Assembly: GCA_910578345.1 (NCBI GenBank) | Contig: CAJTRA010000001.1 | Coordinates: forward strand, 478,115-542,114 | Source: an uncultured Lachnospiraceae bacterium | GTDB lineage: Bacteria > Bacillota > Clostridia > Lachnospirales > Lachnospiraceae | Direction of reading: 5' to 3' | DNA length: 64,000 bases | Part shown: piece by piece, positions 8,645 to 16,013 of the stretch | Layout: every line of letters starts with the position of its first letter | Numbering within the stretch: position 1 is the stretch's first letter | Program-made: the position numbers and the translations under genes | The notes under the pieces: generated by a model | The model's database searches: none | What the model saw: the letters and a program-made list of their open reading frames with translations, nothing else | What the model was told of the DNA's origin: nothing

Positions 8645-9365
8645 CGATATATCCTCCCTTTTCCTCGTCGCTTACGATGACGCCTTTCTTCAGAGTGACG
8701 ACTCTCTTCTGCATCGCATTCACGATCTCCCTGTTATGCGTCACTACGATAACTGTCGTACCGCTTTCATTGATCTGCTCTAACAGCTTCATGATCTCCC
8801 AAGAGTTCTTTGGATCCAGATTTCCGGTAGGCTCATCCGCCAGAAGAACGGTAGGCTTATTGACCAGGGCTCTGGCCAGCGCAACTCTCTGCTGCTCACC
8901 ACCGGAAAGCTGCTTCGGTTTCGCCTTATATTTGCCTGCCAGCCCCACGATCGCCAATATGCTCGGCACATTCTTCTTGATCTCCTTATTGGACTTCTGG
9001 ATAATCCGCTGTGCGAACGCCACATTATCATATACATTCCGATCCTTCAAAAGCCTGAAATCCTGAAATACAACGCCCAGATTCCTTCTGAATTTAGGTA
9101 TCTTCCTATGTCGGATCTTCGACAAATCATAGCCCATAACATTAATATAGCCGCTGGTAATCGTTAACTCCCGCAATAGCAGCTTGATCAGGGTAGACTT
9201 CCCCGAACCGCTGTCTCCTACAATAAACACAAACTCCCCTCTGTTGATATGTAGGTTCACATCTTTGAGCGCCGGCGCTCCTGTGGAATATGCTTTACAC
9301 ACATTCGTCAGCGTAATGATCTCATTCGGCGCAGCCGTACTCCTCTTTCTTCGTCTCTCTGCCAC
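8634..9365 (-). CDS. ftsE: Cell division ATP-binding protein FtsE
   Basis: ABC-type ATPase of the FtsEX complex. Visible are the Walker A motif GDSGSGKST, the signature LSGGEQQRVALARAL, and the Walker B motif VLLADEPTGNLDP followed by the H-loop VVTHN. The length of 243 aa is a little above the usual 225-230 because of a basic N-terminal extension (MAERRRKRS) and an acidic C-terminal tail. It heads the ftsE-ftsX-M23-ctpA run and begins only 23 bp after the CdaR-like regulator gene, so it may be co-transcribed with it. Confidence 0.96.
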   Translation of the reverse strand: MAERRRKRSTAAPNEIITLTNVCKAYSTGAPALKDVNLHINRGEFVFIVGDSGSGKSTLIKLLLRELTITSGYINVMGYDLSKIRHRKIPKFRRNLGVVFQDFRLLKDRNVYDNVAFAQRIIQKSNKEIKKNVPSILAIVGLAGKYKAKPKQLSGGEQQRVALARALVNKPTVLLADEPTGNLDPKNSWEIMKLLEQINESGTTVIVVTHNREIVNAMQKRVVTLKKGVIVSDEEKGGYIDED

Positions 9366-9388
9366 TTTTGTTCTCCACTTCCGTTTTC

Positions 9389-10477
9389 TTAATAATCAAA
9401 ACTTTCCATGTACTTCATATATTTTACTACCATAAGTGCAATCTTAAAGGTAATCGCATCCTCGAACACCCGAAGATCAAGTCCTGTGCTCTTCTGCAGC
9501 TTATCCAACCGGTATACAAGCGTATTTCTATGTATAAACAACTGTCTGGAAGTCTCTGAGACATTCAGGGAATTCTCAAAGAACTTATTTATCGTGACTA
9601 ACGTCTCCTCATCAAAATCATCAGGACTCTTTCCATCAAAGATCTCCTTGATGAACATCTTACACAGCGGGATCGGAAGCTGGTAAATCAGACGTCCAAT
9701 GCCCAACTCACTATACGCAATCACGTCCCTGTCGCCGAAGAAAATCTTGCCCACGTCCAGCGCCATCCTCGCTTCCTTATAAGAGCGGCTCACATCCTTG
9801 ATCTCTCCGACCGTCGTACCATATGCAATCCTGACATTCTGAAATTCTTCTTTCTCCAAGAAGGACGCCACAGCCGAGGCAGCGCGGTCGATCTCCTTCG
9901 CATTGTCTCCCTCGGACAGATCCTTGACTACAATCACATTGTTCTCATCAACTGCCGTAATAAAGTCCTTACTATTACTGCCAAAGTAAGTACGCATCAC
10001 CTCCAGCACATTGCTGTCCTTGGCATTGTCCGTCTCAATAATCAGCACTACCCTCTTTACATCCGCCTGAATATGCAGCTTCTTGGCGCGGCTGTAAATG
10101 TCCACCAGCAGCAGGTTATCTAAGAGCAGGTTCTTGATGAAATTATCCTTGTCAAACCTCTCTTTATATGCCACCAGAAGATTCTGAATCTGGAAGGCGA
10201 CCATCTTGCCTACCATATAGACATCCTCACCAATTCCTCCAGCGATCAGAATATATTCCAACTGCTGCTCATCAAAGATCTTAAAATACTGATACCCCTG
10301 TATCTCCTGCGAGTCTGCCGGAGACTTAGCGAATTCCGCCGCTGCCCTGCCGCACTGCTCCATCTCTTCTGCAGTCATAGCTACCGCCTTCCCATCGATA
10401 TCCATAACACACAGTTCAACCCTCGCAATTGATTTCAGCCCTTCAATTGTGCTCTGTAAAATCTGATTCGAAATCAT
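9389..10477 (-). CDS. CdaR/PucR-family transcriptional regulator
   Basis: A 362-aa regulator with an N-terminal sensor-like region, a central GGDEF-like CdaR domain (about 130-270) and a C-terminal PucR-type helix-turn-helix containing the hallmark IHRNTLVYRLDKL. Members such as CdaR and PucR control sugar-acid or purine catabolism. The ligand here cannot be deduced, since the gene sits upstream of ftsEX rather than beside a catabolic operon. The gap to ftsE is 23 bp. The divergent YjfB-like gene shares its 308-bp upstream region. Confidence 0.85.
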   Translation of the reverse strand: MISNQILQSTIEGLKSIARVELCVMDIDGKAVAMTAEEMEQCGRAAAEFAKSPADSQEIQGYQYFKIFDEQQLEYILIAGGIGEDVYMVGKMVAFQIQNLLVAYKERFDKDNFIKNLLLDNLLLVDIYSRAKKLHIQADVKRVVLIIETDNAKDSNVLEVMRTYFGSNSKDFITAVDENNVIVVKDLSEGDNAKEIDRAASAVASFLEKEEFQNVRIAYGTTVGEIKDVSRSYKEARMALDVGKIFFGDRDVIAYSELGIGRLIYQLPIPLCKMFIKEIFDGKSPDDFDEETLVTINKFFENSLNVSETSRQLFIHRNTLVYRLDKLQKSTGLDLRVFEDAITFKIALMVVKYMKYMESFDY

Positions 10478-10785
10478 ACCCCACCTCTTATCATTCTTAT
10501 AGCAAATTACACAAACCCAATGCTGCTAATTTCATCAAAATATAGCATCCAGGTTTTATTTTAATCTATATTTACAAAAAAATCTACCTCCATTCATGAA
10601 GATTTTGTGTATTTTTTAAGGAAAAGGAAATATTTGCCACTTTTTATGAACTGGACAATTTACACAAAGAAAAAATTTCAAAAAAAGAGGCATTTTCTCT
10701 TCATCTATGGTATAGTAATCATGAGCTGCTTTTCTTTAAGAAGCAGGCCTTGAAGCACAGATCACACAGGAGGTGAAAAGATCGC
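10478..10785. promoter_or_regulatory. Divergent intergenic region between CdaR-like and YjfB-like genes
   Basis: AT-rich, 308 bp. An extended -10 element TGGTATAGT lies at 10708-10716, about 70 bp before the plus-strand yjfB-like start, without a good -35. A small stem (CTGCTT with AAGCAG) lies in its leader. No convincing sigma-D (flagellar) promoter is seen. No specific minus-strand promoter is assigned. Confidence 0.4.
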
Positions 10786-10977
10786 ATGGACATAGCAGGA
10801 TTGTCTGTTGCAATGGCTTCTGTCAGTGTACAGAATGCGTATGGCGTTGCAATGCTCAGTAAATCATTGGACCAGGTTTCCTCCATGGGAGACCAGATCA
10901 CAGGCATGATGGATGCCGCCGCTATGGAGCTGTCTGTCAATCCAGAGATCGGCGCAAACGTTGATATCCGGATATAA
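10786..10977 (+). CDS. YjfB-like putative motility protein
   Basis: A 63-aa protein matching the YjfB family of small proteins found in motile and non-motile Firmicutes. It begins MDIAGLSVAMASVSVQNAYG, has a central amphipathic helix (LSKSLDQVSSMGDQITGMMD) and ends in a short hydrophilic tail. The family is named putative motility but its biochemical role is not established. AGGAGGTG precedes the ATG by about 11 bp. No flagellar or chemotaxis gene is present elsewhere in the window. Confidence 0.75.
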   Translation: MDIAGLSVAMASVSVQNAYGVAMLSKSLDQVSSMGDQITGMMDAAAMELSVNPEIGANVDIRI

Positions 10978-11038
10978 ATTCTGTTACGATCAGACAAAGC
11001 CGCTGCTATTTACAGCTTTGCGCTGTTCATAATAACGG

Positions 11039-11101
11039 CACAAAGTCCCGCACATGATTCCTTCCAGTCATCGACAAAGTAGAATCCTGCGTGGGACTTT
11101 T
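11039..11101 (+). terminator. Terminator after YjfB-like gene
   Basis: AAAGTCCCGC pairs with GTGGGACTTT (one G-T wobble) across a long loop, followed by TTCTC. It lies between the convergent yjfB-like and cvfB genes. The large loop makes it only a moderate candidate. Confidence 0.45.
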
Positions 11102-11106
11102 CTCTC

Positions 11107-11949
11107 CTATTGGGGTCCGTTCAGACGTATGGCCCGCTCTGTGATCTGGATCTTCCCTTCTTTCAGCAGATGACCTACTGCACGCTTGAATTCATTCTTA
11201 CTCATCTGCGTCTCCCGCCTGATCACTTCCGGGGACGCTTTATCTGTAAAGGGCAGCGCGCCATCGAAACTGTCAATAATCTCCAGCACCCGCTTTGCAT
11301 CCTTCTCAATCTGCAGATATGCTTTCTCCCGGATGCTCAGATTCAATTTGCCATCCTCCTTCACATCTACAATCCGCGTCTCAATAATATCCCCGATCTG
11401 CACAGAACCATACAGTTCACGCTGTGGAATCAGCGCCGAATATTTATCATCTACTGCCACAAACGCGCCAAAATTCCTGCTGATCTCATAAACTGTTCCC
11501 CGTACCCGGTCATCTTTCTGATACGGGCTGTCTGTGGACAGATATGGATATACGTTCATCGTCGCACACAGCCTGTTGCTCTTATCGATGTAGAGCGCCA
11601 CCAGGCACTCCTCTCCCGCAGATACCTTCCTTGTCTGCTCTTTAAAAGGCAGGAGCAGGTCCTTCTCCAATCCCCAGTCCAGAAATGCGCCAATCTTCCC
11701 TACCTGCGCGACACGTACTCTTGCTACCTTGTGAAGCGTCAGTTTTGGCCTGTTGACTGTCGCAATCAGCCTGTCCTCGGAATCCCGGTAAACAAATACC
11801 TCGACTTCCACTCCCGTCCGCGCATTTTCCGGCGTCTGCTTTTTCGGAAGCAGCACCCGCTCTTCCGGATTCTCTCCGTCGTACAAGTACACTCCAAAAT
11901 CTACTCTTTTCAATATCTGCAATGTCTGGATCTCTCCCAGTCTGATCAT
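11107..11949 (-). CDS. cvfB: CvfB-family S1 RNA-binding protein
   Basis: An RNA-binding protein made of S1-like OB-fold domains plus a C-terminal winged helix, as in CvfB/YitL. In Staphylococcus and Streptococcus this family affects virulence gene expression and RNA stability. Visible features are the N-terminal MIRLGEIQTLQILKRVDFGVYL, an S1 repeat beginning RVAQVGKIGAFLDWGLEKDL, a second around GTVYEISRNFGAFVAVDD, and the C-terminal winged helix (MSKNEFKRAVGHLLKEGKI). I prefer the ATG at 11947-11949, preceded by GGGAG, over the GTG six codons upstream. Confidence 0.9.
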   Translation of the reverse strand: MIRLGEIQTLQILKRVDFGVYLYDGENPEERVLLPKKQTPENARTGVEVEVFVYRDSEDRLIATVNRPKLTLHKVARVRVAQVGKIGAFLDWGLEKDLLLPFKEQTRKVSAGEECLVALYIDKSNRLCATMNVYPYLSTDSPYQKDDRVRGTVYEISRNFGAFVAVDDKYSALIPQRELYGSVQIGDIIETRIVDVKEDGKLNLSIREKAYLQIEKDAKRVLEIIDSFDGALPFTDKASPEVIRRETQMSKNEFKRAVGHLLKEGKIQITERAIRLNGPQ

Positions 11950-12008
11950 ACACTCCCGCCTTCCCACGCATTCTGTTACACGCTGCCTGTCATAATTCCA
12001 CTGAAACG

Positions 12009-12731
12009 TTATTGTTTCCCCGCCCGGCTCAATTCCACGATGCTGTACGGCCTGCCGTCTTCTCTGTTCAGGGAGATCGTATACAGACTCTCCTCTGTAT
12101 CCTTTGCCACAACAGGATGTATCCGCTCTCCCAGAACAGCCTGATTCTTATATTCCACTCTGAGCTGTCCCACCTGGAAATCTTTCGGGAGATAATCCAT
12201 TGCCATCCGAACATACTGCCCATTATTGACATGGTTATTCGTGTCAAGATGATGTTCTTTCACCACAAACGACTCGGCTCTCTCCCCCTCCGCCGGCACA
12301 TGGATCTTACGCGGTGCATATTCCATCGGATACTTCTCTTCCAGCACGTATCCTGCCAGCATACGCTCACTTGGCCTGGCCGGAGTCATCTTCCCCAGAT
12401 CCATCAGACTCCAGATAGAATTGGCATAGGAAAGCACTTCTCCCTCCTGCGTTCTCATCTCGAAGTTACGATACCCAACAAATCCCTTGAAATCATAGGG
12501 GGCCGTCCCAATCACAATTTTCTCGCACAGATGCGGATATCGGTTGACACAGATCTGCCATGCCGACAGCATCCATACCTGGTTCAATTCCATGAGGTAA
12601 TCCGTGCCCAGGCCAATATCCTCTGAATGAAACGTTGAACAGTCCTGGAAATAATCCAGGAGCGCAATCAGCGTCATATTGCCGTCTATCCCTACCTCAC
12701 TGTAACGTACCCTGCTGTCAAATGTATACAT
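12009..12731 (-). CDS. Acyl-ACP thioesterase (FatA/FatB-like)
   Basis: Hydrolyses acyl-ACP to free fatty acid; bacterial members form a double hot-dog protein related to plant FatA/B. The N-terminal hot-dog has YSEVGIDGNMTLIALLDYFQ, and the second carries HHLDTNNHVNNGQYVRMA with the Asn/His catalytic region of the family. The start at ATG 12729-12731 is chosen because GGAG sits 6 bp upstream; in-frame ATGs earlier lack this. It follows the acyl-transfer pair at 12777-15715 with a short gap, so a supply of acyl chains for that pair, or membrane fatty-acid trimming, is conceivable but inferred. Confidence 0.88.
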   Translation of the reverse strand: MYTFDSRVRYSEVGIDGNMTLIALLDYFQDCSTFHSEDIGLGTDYLMELNQVWMLSAWQICVNRYPHLCEKIVIGTAPYDFKGFVGYRNFEMRTQEGEVLSYANSIWSLMDLGKMTPARPSERMLAGYVLEEKYPMEYAPRKIHVPAEGERAESFVVKEHHLDTNNHVNNGQYVRMAMDYLPKDFQVGQLRVEYKNQAVLGERIHPVVAKDTEESLYTISLNREDGRPYSIVELSRAGKQ

Positions 12732-12776
12732 AGTTTTCTCCATTTCTGTACTGCTTTTGCACAGACACAAATCTTT

Positions 12777-14276
12777 TCATCTTCCCATCGTGTTTTCCGG
12801 TTCATACGTGTTGAACCATACACTGTCCACGATCTTGCGCGTCTGATTATTATAAACGATCACATTCAATCCACTTTCATTCTTGGAATATTCCTCTCCA
12901 TCAATCTGAACCGAGGTCAGGCCGTTACCCCATTCGTCCCGTGCGCTGAGCGCATACAGCGGCAGGTGTCCCGCCTTGACCGCTCCCCGATATTCAATCG
13001 GATCAAAGGACAATTCTTCCAACAGCACTTCTCCGTCTGAGATCACGGCAAGATAGTGGCATCCCTCCTGTCCGATCAAATCCGCAGACAATCCAAGCTC
13101 CTGTAAGATCTCAATCGTGGACTCTCTCAGAGAACCGGTAAATTCATCCTTCGAGACCAGAATGATCGTGAACGGATCATGGTCCAGCGCCGACAGATAG
13201 GCGTCAATCTCTCCCGTATGATCCAGACTGCACAGATCCACCATAAACGCATGGTCTTCCCTTGTCTCCTCCCATTGCCGGTGCGTCCTGCTTTCAATAC
13301 CGAACTGTTCCTGTAACACCGTACCGATATAGTCAGTCACCTTCACCGCACCCCATAGATTGGGATGACCGTCGTCACAGTTGTCCACCGCGATCTGATA
13401 CCCCATCTGCCGGTACACATTTCTTTCATTAAAACTGATAAAGGTGAGTCCTTCCCGGTCCGCATACGCCTGTATTGCATTACATTTTGTAAGATCCGCT
13501 GATACCGCCGGTGTGATCGTCAGGATCAAGGAAATATCATTCTCTTTGCACAGACTGTTGATCCGGTCCAGATATTCCCGCATCAAAGGCGCCATCTCTG
13601 CCTGTTCCTCTGTCAGCATCGTATCATGCGGCTCAAAACCCTCGCCCGCCTCTCCCAGATAGAAATACAGCGGCGAAAACCCTTTTAACCCGGAATAACC
13701 TGTCATCTCCTGATACAGATAATCATTCCGGTCTAAATTCTCCCATCTCGTATGGTAACGTAAATTGGGAAAATAGTAGCTCCACACATCCTGTTTCGGA
13801 TCTATCTCACAGATCGTTTGGACCGCCTCGGCCTTGACCGGCGACCATCTCATGAAATCAAATGCCTTGCGGGTATAACTCTCCTCAGAATTCAGAGGTT
13901 CCTCAACCGCATAGGGAAAGCAGAAATAGCATTCTAATACCACCGCTTTCGGCTTCTGGAAACGGAGCGCCTCTTTCAACCAATAATAGGACGTCACCAT
14001 GCCCTGTTGTTCGCACCCAAGATTATAACTTGTGATCCCGTATTTATCATATAGTTCCTGCGGCGCGAATGAAGTGACTCCATGACTGCTCCCTAAGAAA
14101 AGCACATCCACCGCATTCTTCTCCATCTCATAGAAGCCGGCATAAGTGGTCGTCGTAGGCCACGCGGTATCCGTAAAAAACTTCGGCGTAATGAGACGGA
14201 TATAAACACCGAAACAGACAGCAAATATCACGAGAAACCCTATCGTCCGTAAGACAAACCCCTTATGATTCTTCAT
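12777..14276 (-). CDS. Membrane-anchored SGNH-like protein, partner of MBOAT acyltransferase
   Basis: A 499-aa protein with one N-terminal membrane helix (about 9-27) and a large extracytoplasmic domain. FLGSSHGVTSFAPQ near residue 60 resembles the block I region of SGNH/GDSL and DltD/AlgJ-like proteins, and DNCDDGHPNLWGA resembles the catalytic Asp-x-x-His block. Such proteins pair with an MBOAT transmembrane acyltransferase, taking the acyl group outside the cell and transferring it to a glycan or teichoic acid. The gene begins 2 bp after the MBOAT stop. The C-terminal 170 residues (from about 330) are unassigned. The acceptor is unknown. Confidence 0.72.
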   Translation of the reverse strand: MKNHKGFVLRTIGFLVIFAVCFGVYIRLITPKFFTDTAWPTTTTYAGFYEMEKNAVDVLFLGSSHGVTSFAPQELYDKYGITSYNLGCEQQGMVTSYYWLKEALRFQKPKAVVLECYFCFPYAVEEPLNSEESYTRKAFDFMRWSPVKAEAVQTICEIDPKQDVWSYYFPNLRYHTRWENLDRNDYLYQEMTGYSGLKGFSPLYFYLGEAGEGFEPHDTMLTEEQAEMAPLMREYLDRINSLCKENDISLILTITPAVSADLTKCNAIQAYADREGLTFISFNERNVYRQMGYQIAVDNCDDGHPNLWGAVKVTDYIGTVLQEQFGIESRTHRQWEETREDHAFMVDLCSLDHTGEIDAYLSALDHDPFTIILVSKDEFTGSLRESTIEILQELGLSADLIGQEGCHYLAVISDGEVLLEELSFDPIEYRGAVKAGHLPLYALSARDEWGNGLTSVQIDGEEYSKNESGLNVIVYNNQTRKIVDSVWFNTYEPENTMGR

Positions 14277-14278
14277 GC

Positions 14279-15715
14279 CTAAAATCCCCCGTATATAAAT
14301 GCCTGTGGATCATACCCCATTCCATAGACACCGTAAGTCATAATCCCGAAAATAACGATCAGATACAGCCCCCACCTTACCATAATCGGCTGCCCAAAGA
14401 TCCTATCTGCAAAGACAGTCCCTTTCTCCTGCTTTAAGCTGACGATAAACAGAATCAAAATGGAAGCCGTCAGCACCAACCACTCCTTCCAGTCAAGGCC
14501 CAGGGTAAGCAGTGCGTCATTCGTAAAGATCCATACATTTCGAACCCGGAACATACTTCGAATCATCTGAAGACCTGTCGTCAGATTCTCTGCTCTGAAT
14601 AGGATCCACGCCACCATCACACACAGGAAAGTCCAGATTCTCTGTATCCATGTCCTGACTTCCACAGCTTCCTCAAGCCCCAGAATCCCAACCGCTCTTA
14701 GTCGCGCCTTCTGCGTCAGCTGTCCTGCGATCTGATAACCGGCATGCATCAATCCCCAGACTACAAAACGCAGTCCGGCCCCATGCCAGATTCCGCTGAC
14801 CAGAAATGTCAGAATCAGATTGAGAAAAGTCCTGATCCGTCCTCTATGACTGCCGCCTAAAGGAATATAAATATAGTCTTTCAGCCATTCGCTCAAAGAC
14901 ATATGCCATCTATGCCAGAAATCTTTGACCGACACTGCCAGATACGGATGGTTAAAATTATCTGCCAGATTTATCCCGAACAGATTCGCGATTCCCTTGG
15001 AAATAGAAATACACGCCGCAAAATCAGCATACAATTCTATGCTGTACAGAATTCCAGCCACCAATACATAACAGCCCACATACTGATCATGATGGTCGAA
15101 TACTTCATTTACCACCACCGCCGCTCTGTCTGCGATCATCATTTTCAGAAAGAACCCCCACAGAATCCTGTAGAAGCCTCTTACTACAGTTCTTTCACAG
15201 AATGAGTGGCCTGCATACAGCTGTCCTGCCAGTCTGTCATAACGTGGTATGGGGCCCTGTACGATCTGCGGGAAAAACGTCAAATAGAGAGCAAGCTTCG
15301 CCGGATTTCTCTGTGCCTCGATCCTTCCCCTGTAAATATCTGTCAGATAAGAAATAATCTGCAGCGTATAAAATGAGATGCCAAGCGGAATGATCCAGTT
15401 CACGGCATCTCTGTGCAGTAAGATTTCAAGAATGTAATTACCGTTCTTACAGCATAACCACGGCAATAGGATCAACAGAACCGTACCTGCAAGTATGCTC
15501 TTCCTTCGCATTCTCTCCAGGAGGATCCCCACAGCATAAGCAGTCAGGATCGTAACCAGAAGAACTGCCATGCCGGCTCCTGATCCACAGGCCCGCCAGT
15601 AGAAGAAAATGCTGCCGGCTAACAAAACAAGCCATCTGTGCTTTAATGGCATACCATAATATAGCAGAAAGGCGGCCGTCACAAATAGATAAAACGGAAA
15701 CGACATATATGTCAT
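14279..15715 (-). CDS. MBOAT family membrane O-acyltransferase (AlgI/DltB-like)
   Basis: A polytopic membrane protein of 478 aa with about 10-12 helices. It carries the MBOAT core, including QIVQGPIPRYDRL, a DFWHRWHMSLSEWLKDYIYI segment and the presumed catalytic His in SGIWHGAGLRFVVWG. It moves acyl groups across the membrane for O-acetylation or acylation of extracellular polymers, working with the SGNH-like protein encoded 2 bp downstream. No dltA or dltC gene is nearby, so this is not a standard D-alanylation operon; an exopolysaccharide or wall acetylation pair is more likely. Confidence 0.9.
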   Translation of the reverse strand: MTYMSFPFYLFVTAAFLLYYGMPLKHRWLVLLAGSIFFYWRACGSGAGMAVLLVTILTAYAVGILLERMRRKSILAGTVLLILLPWLCCKNGNYILEILLHRDAVNWIIPLGISFYTLQIISYLTDIYRGRIEAQRNPAKLALYLTFFPQIVQGPIPRYDRLAGQLYAGHSFCERTVVRGFYRILWGFFLKMMIADRAAVVVNEVFDHHDQYVGCYVLVAGILYSIELYADFAACISISKGIANLFGINLADNFNHPYLAVSVKDFWHRWHMSLSEWLKDYIYIPLGGSHRGRIRTFLNLILTFLVSGIWHGAGLRFVVWGLMHAGYQIAGQLTQKARLRAVGILGLEEAVEVRTWIQRIWTFLCVMVAWILFRAENLTTGLQMIRSMFRVRNVWIFTNDALLTLGLDWKEWLVLTASILILFIVSLKQEKGTVFADRIFGQPIMVRWGLYLIVIFGIMTYGVYGMGYDPQAFIYGGF

Positions 15716-15755
15716 GAGTTTTCTCCCAGATTGTTTTTGTCTCTTGTACTACAAC

Positions 15756-15783
15756 AAAACCCCGGCAGATACTTCGCCGGGGC
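15756..15783 (-). terminator. Intrinsic terminator after tRNA-Gln
   Basis: CCCCGGC (15760-15766) pairs with GCCGGGG (15776-15782); in the minus-strand transcript the stem is followed by TTTTGTTGT. It begins 9 bp past the tRNA 3' end. Confidence 0.85.
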
Positions 15784-15790
15784 TTCAAGC

Positions 15791-15861
15791 TGGGCTACAA
15801 GGATTCGAACCTTGAAATGACGGAGTCAGAGTCCGTTGCCTTACCGTTTGGCGATAGCCCA
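15791..15861 (-). tRNA. tRNA-Gln (anticodon CTG)
   Basis: A 71-nt cloverleaf on the minus strand. The acceptor stem pairs TGGGCTA with TAGCCCA, the anticodon stem ACGGA/TCCGT encloses loop CTCTGAC with anticodon CTG, and the T arm contains GGTTCGAATCC. CCA is not encoded. It is a stand-alone transcription unit with its own promoter and terminator. It reads CAG codons, so a second tRNA-Gln (TTG) is expected elsewhere in the genome. Its position beside glutamine synthetase may be coincidental. Confidence 0.95.
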
Positions 15862-15874
15862 TCAACAATTAGGA

Positions 15875-15903
15875 ATTATATAGGATATTATTATTTTTTG
15901 CAA
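15875..15903 (-). promoter_or_regulatory. SigmaA-type promoter of tRNA-Gln
   Basis: -35 TTGCAA at 15898-15903, a 17-bp AT-rich spacer, and a perfect -10 TATAAT at 15875-15880, 14 bp upstream of the tRNA 5' end. Confidence 0.85.
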
Positions 15904-15970
15904 GCCTTTTTATTAATTTTTTTAAAAATTTTTCAAATTTTTCCCAAAGCGGTTTTGCTAAGGAGTCTGG

Positions 15971-16000
15971 GACAGACAGAAAGATCTCCGTCTGCCCCGG
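15971..16000 (-). terminator. Possible terminator after glnN
   Basis: GGGGCAGACGGA pairs imperfectly with TCTGTCTGTCCC just downstream of the glnN stop. It is a stable hairpin, but only scattered T bases follow directly; an AT-rich stretch lies about 40 bp further. Confidence 0.4.
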
Positions 16001-16013
16001 AAAAGTACTCTTA

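Noticed and set aside
12009..15715. D-alanylation (dlt) operon
   Set aside because: No dltA or dltC is present, and the partner protein only loosely resembles DltD.
15791..15861. tRNA-Gln as an integration site for a mobile element
   Set aside because: The flanking genes on both sides are ordinary chromosomal genes, and no integrase or repeated tRNA 3' end was found.
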